Source: Candidatus Rokuibacteriota bacterium
Lineage (GTDB): Bacteria; Methylomirabilota; Methylomirabilia; Rokubacteriales; JACPHL01
Direction: 5' to 3'
Assembly (NCBI GenBank): GCA_016188625.1
Contig: JACPHL010000254.1
Coordinates: forward strand, 1-6,414
Length of the DNA stretch: 6,414 nt
Positions 6,332-6,414 of the stretch are shown in pieces. The translations under genes and the position numbers were made by a program. The first letter of the stretch is position 1, and every line of letters begins with the position of its first letter. The notes beneath the pieces were generated by a model, which was not told the DNA's origin, did no database searches, and saw only the letters and a list, made by a program, of their open reading frames with translations.

Positions 6332-6349
6332 CCCGACGGACCCGACGGA
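6332..6349. repeat. Tandem 9-bp direct repeat just upstream of the -35
   Basis: Two exact abutting copies of CCCGACGGA lie 8 bp upstream of the -35 box and just after the stop of the upstream gene. Position and spacing suit an activator site, but no known consensus is recognised, and it may be chance in GC-rich DNA. Confidence 0.5.
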
Positions 6350-6356
6350 AGGGGCC

Positions 6357-6414
6357 TCACCGGAATTGCTCCTCCAGGTTTTCGCTGAGGACGAAGATGA
6401 CGATGCGCTCTCCG
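6357..6414 (-). CDS. C-terminal fragment of a DUF2294 (MpsC-like) protein, 5' part outside window
   Basis: Only the last 18 residues are visible: GERIVIFVLSENLEEQFR, then TGA at 6357-6359. The GERIVIFVL strand followed by a short acidic tail closely resembles the usual end of DUF2294 proteins (GERIIIFTLD type). That family is linked by name to MpsC, but its reaction is not established. The next gene on the strand has its own promoter 34 nt beyond the stop codon. The identification rests on a very short piece. Confidence 0.55.
   Translation of the reverse strand, partial: GERIVIFVLSENLEEQFR

Noticed and set aside
1-6414. CRISPR array, tRNA, insertion sequence or toxin-antitoxin genes
   Set aside because: No regularly spaced repeats, no cloverleaf with CCA-type end, no transposase motifs and no small paired genes of that type were seen.

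Overview
The window is very GC-rich (roughly 70% by eye) chromosomal DNA from a bacterium, with no phage, transposon, tRNA or rRNA signal. The base composition, the UPF0182 membrane protein, a stand-alone fatty-acyl ligase and the GC-rich TTC/GAA-loop palindromes would fit a soil or subsurface lineage such as Methylomirabilota/Rokubacteria or a related uncultured phylum. That placement is inference from general impression, not a measured affiliation.

Layout. Minus strand, 4050 down to 1: an acyl-AMP-forming fatty-acid ligase (2458-4050), then after 18 nt a UPF0182 multi-spanning membrane protein (starts at 2439, runs off the left edge with 813 residues visible). They look like one operon. Divergent from it on the plus strand is a membrane-anchored alpha/beta hydrolase (about 4316-5515). 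The 265-nt divergent region is packed with inverted repeats. One perfect 11-bp repeat has an arm that contains the ligase ribosome-binding site.

Minus strand, 6414 down to 5407: the last 18 codons of a DUF2294-type protein (6357-6414), then a strong sigma70-like promoter, a leader of about 140 nt with an intrinsic terminator ahead of the start codon, a small zinc-ribbon protein (5901-6146), and a second DUF2294-like protein (5407-5838). The last one overlaps the convergent hydrolase tail by 109 bp.

How the parts may work together. The ligase activates fatty acids as acyl-adenylates. The membrane-tethered hydrolase and the large UPF0182 envelope protein are plausible partners in acyl-lipid or envelope chemistry, but only proximity and orientation support this. 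The right-hand cluster of two DUF2294-like proteins around a zinc ribbon, behind a leader with an attenuator, is the least explained part and the best candidate for something undescribed.
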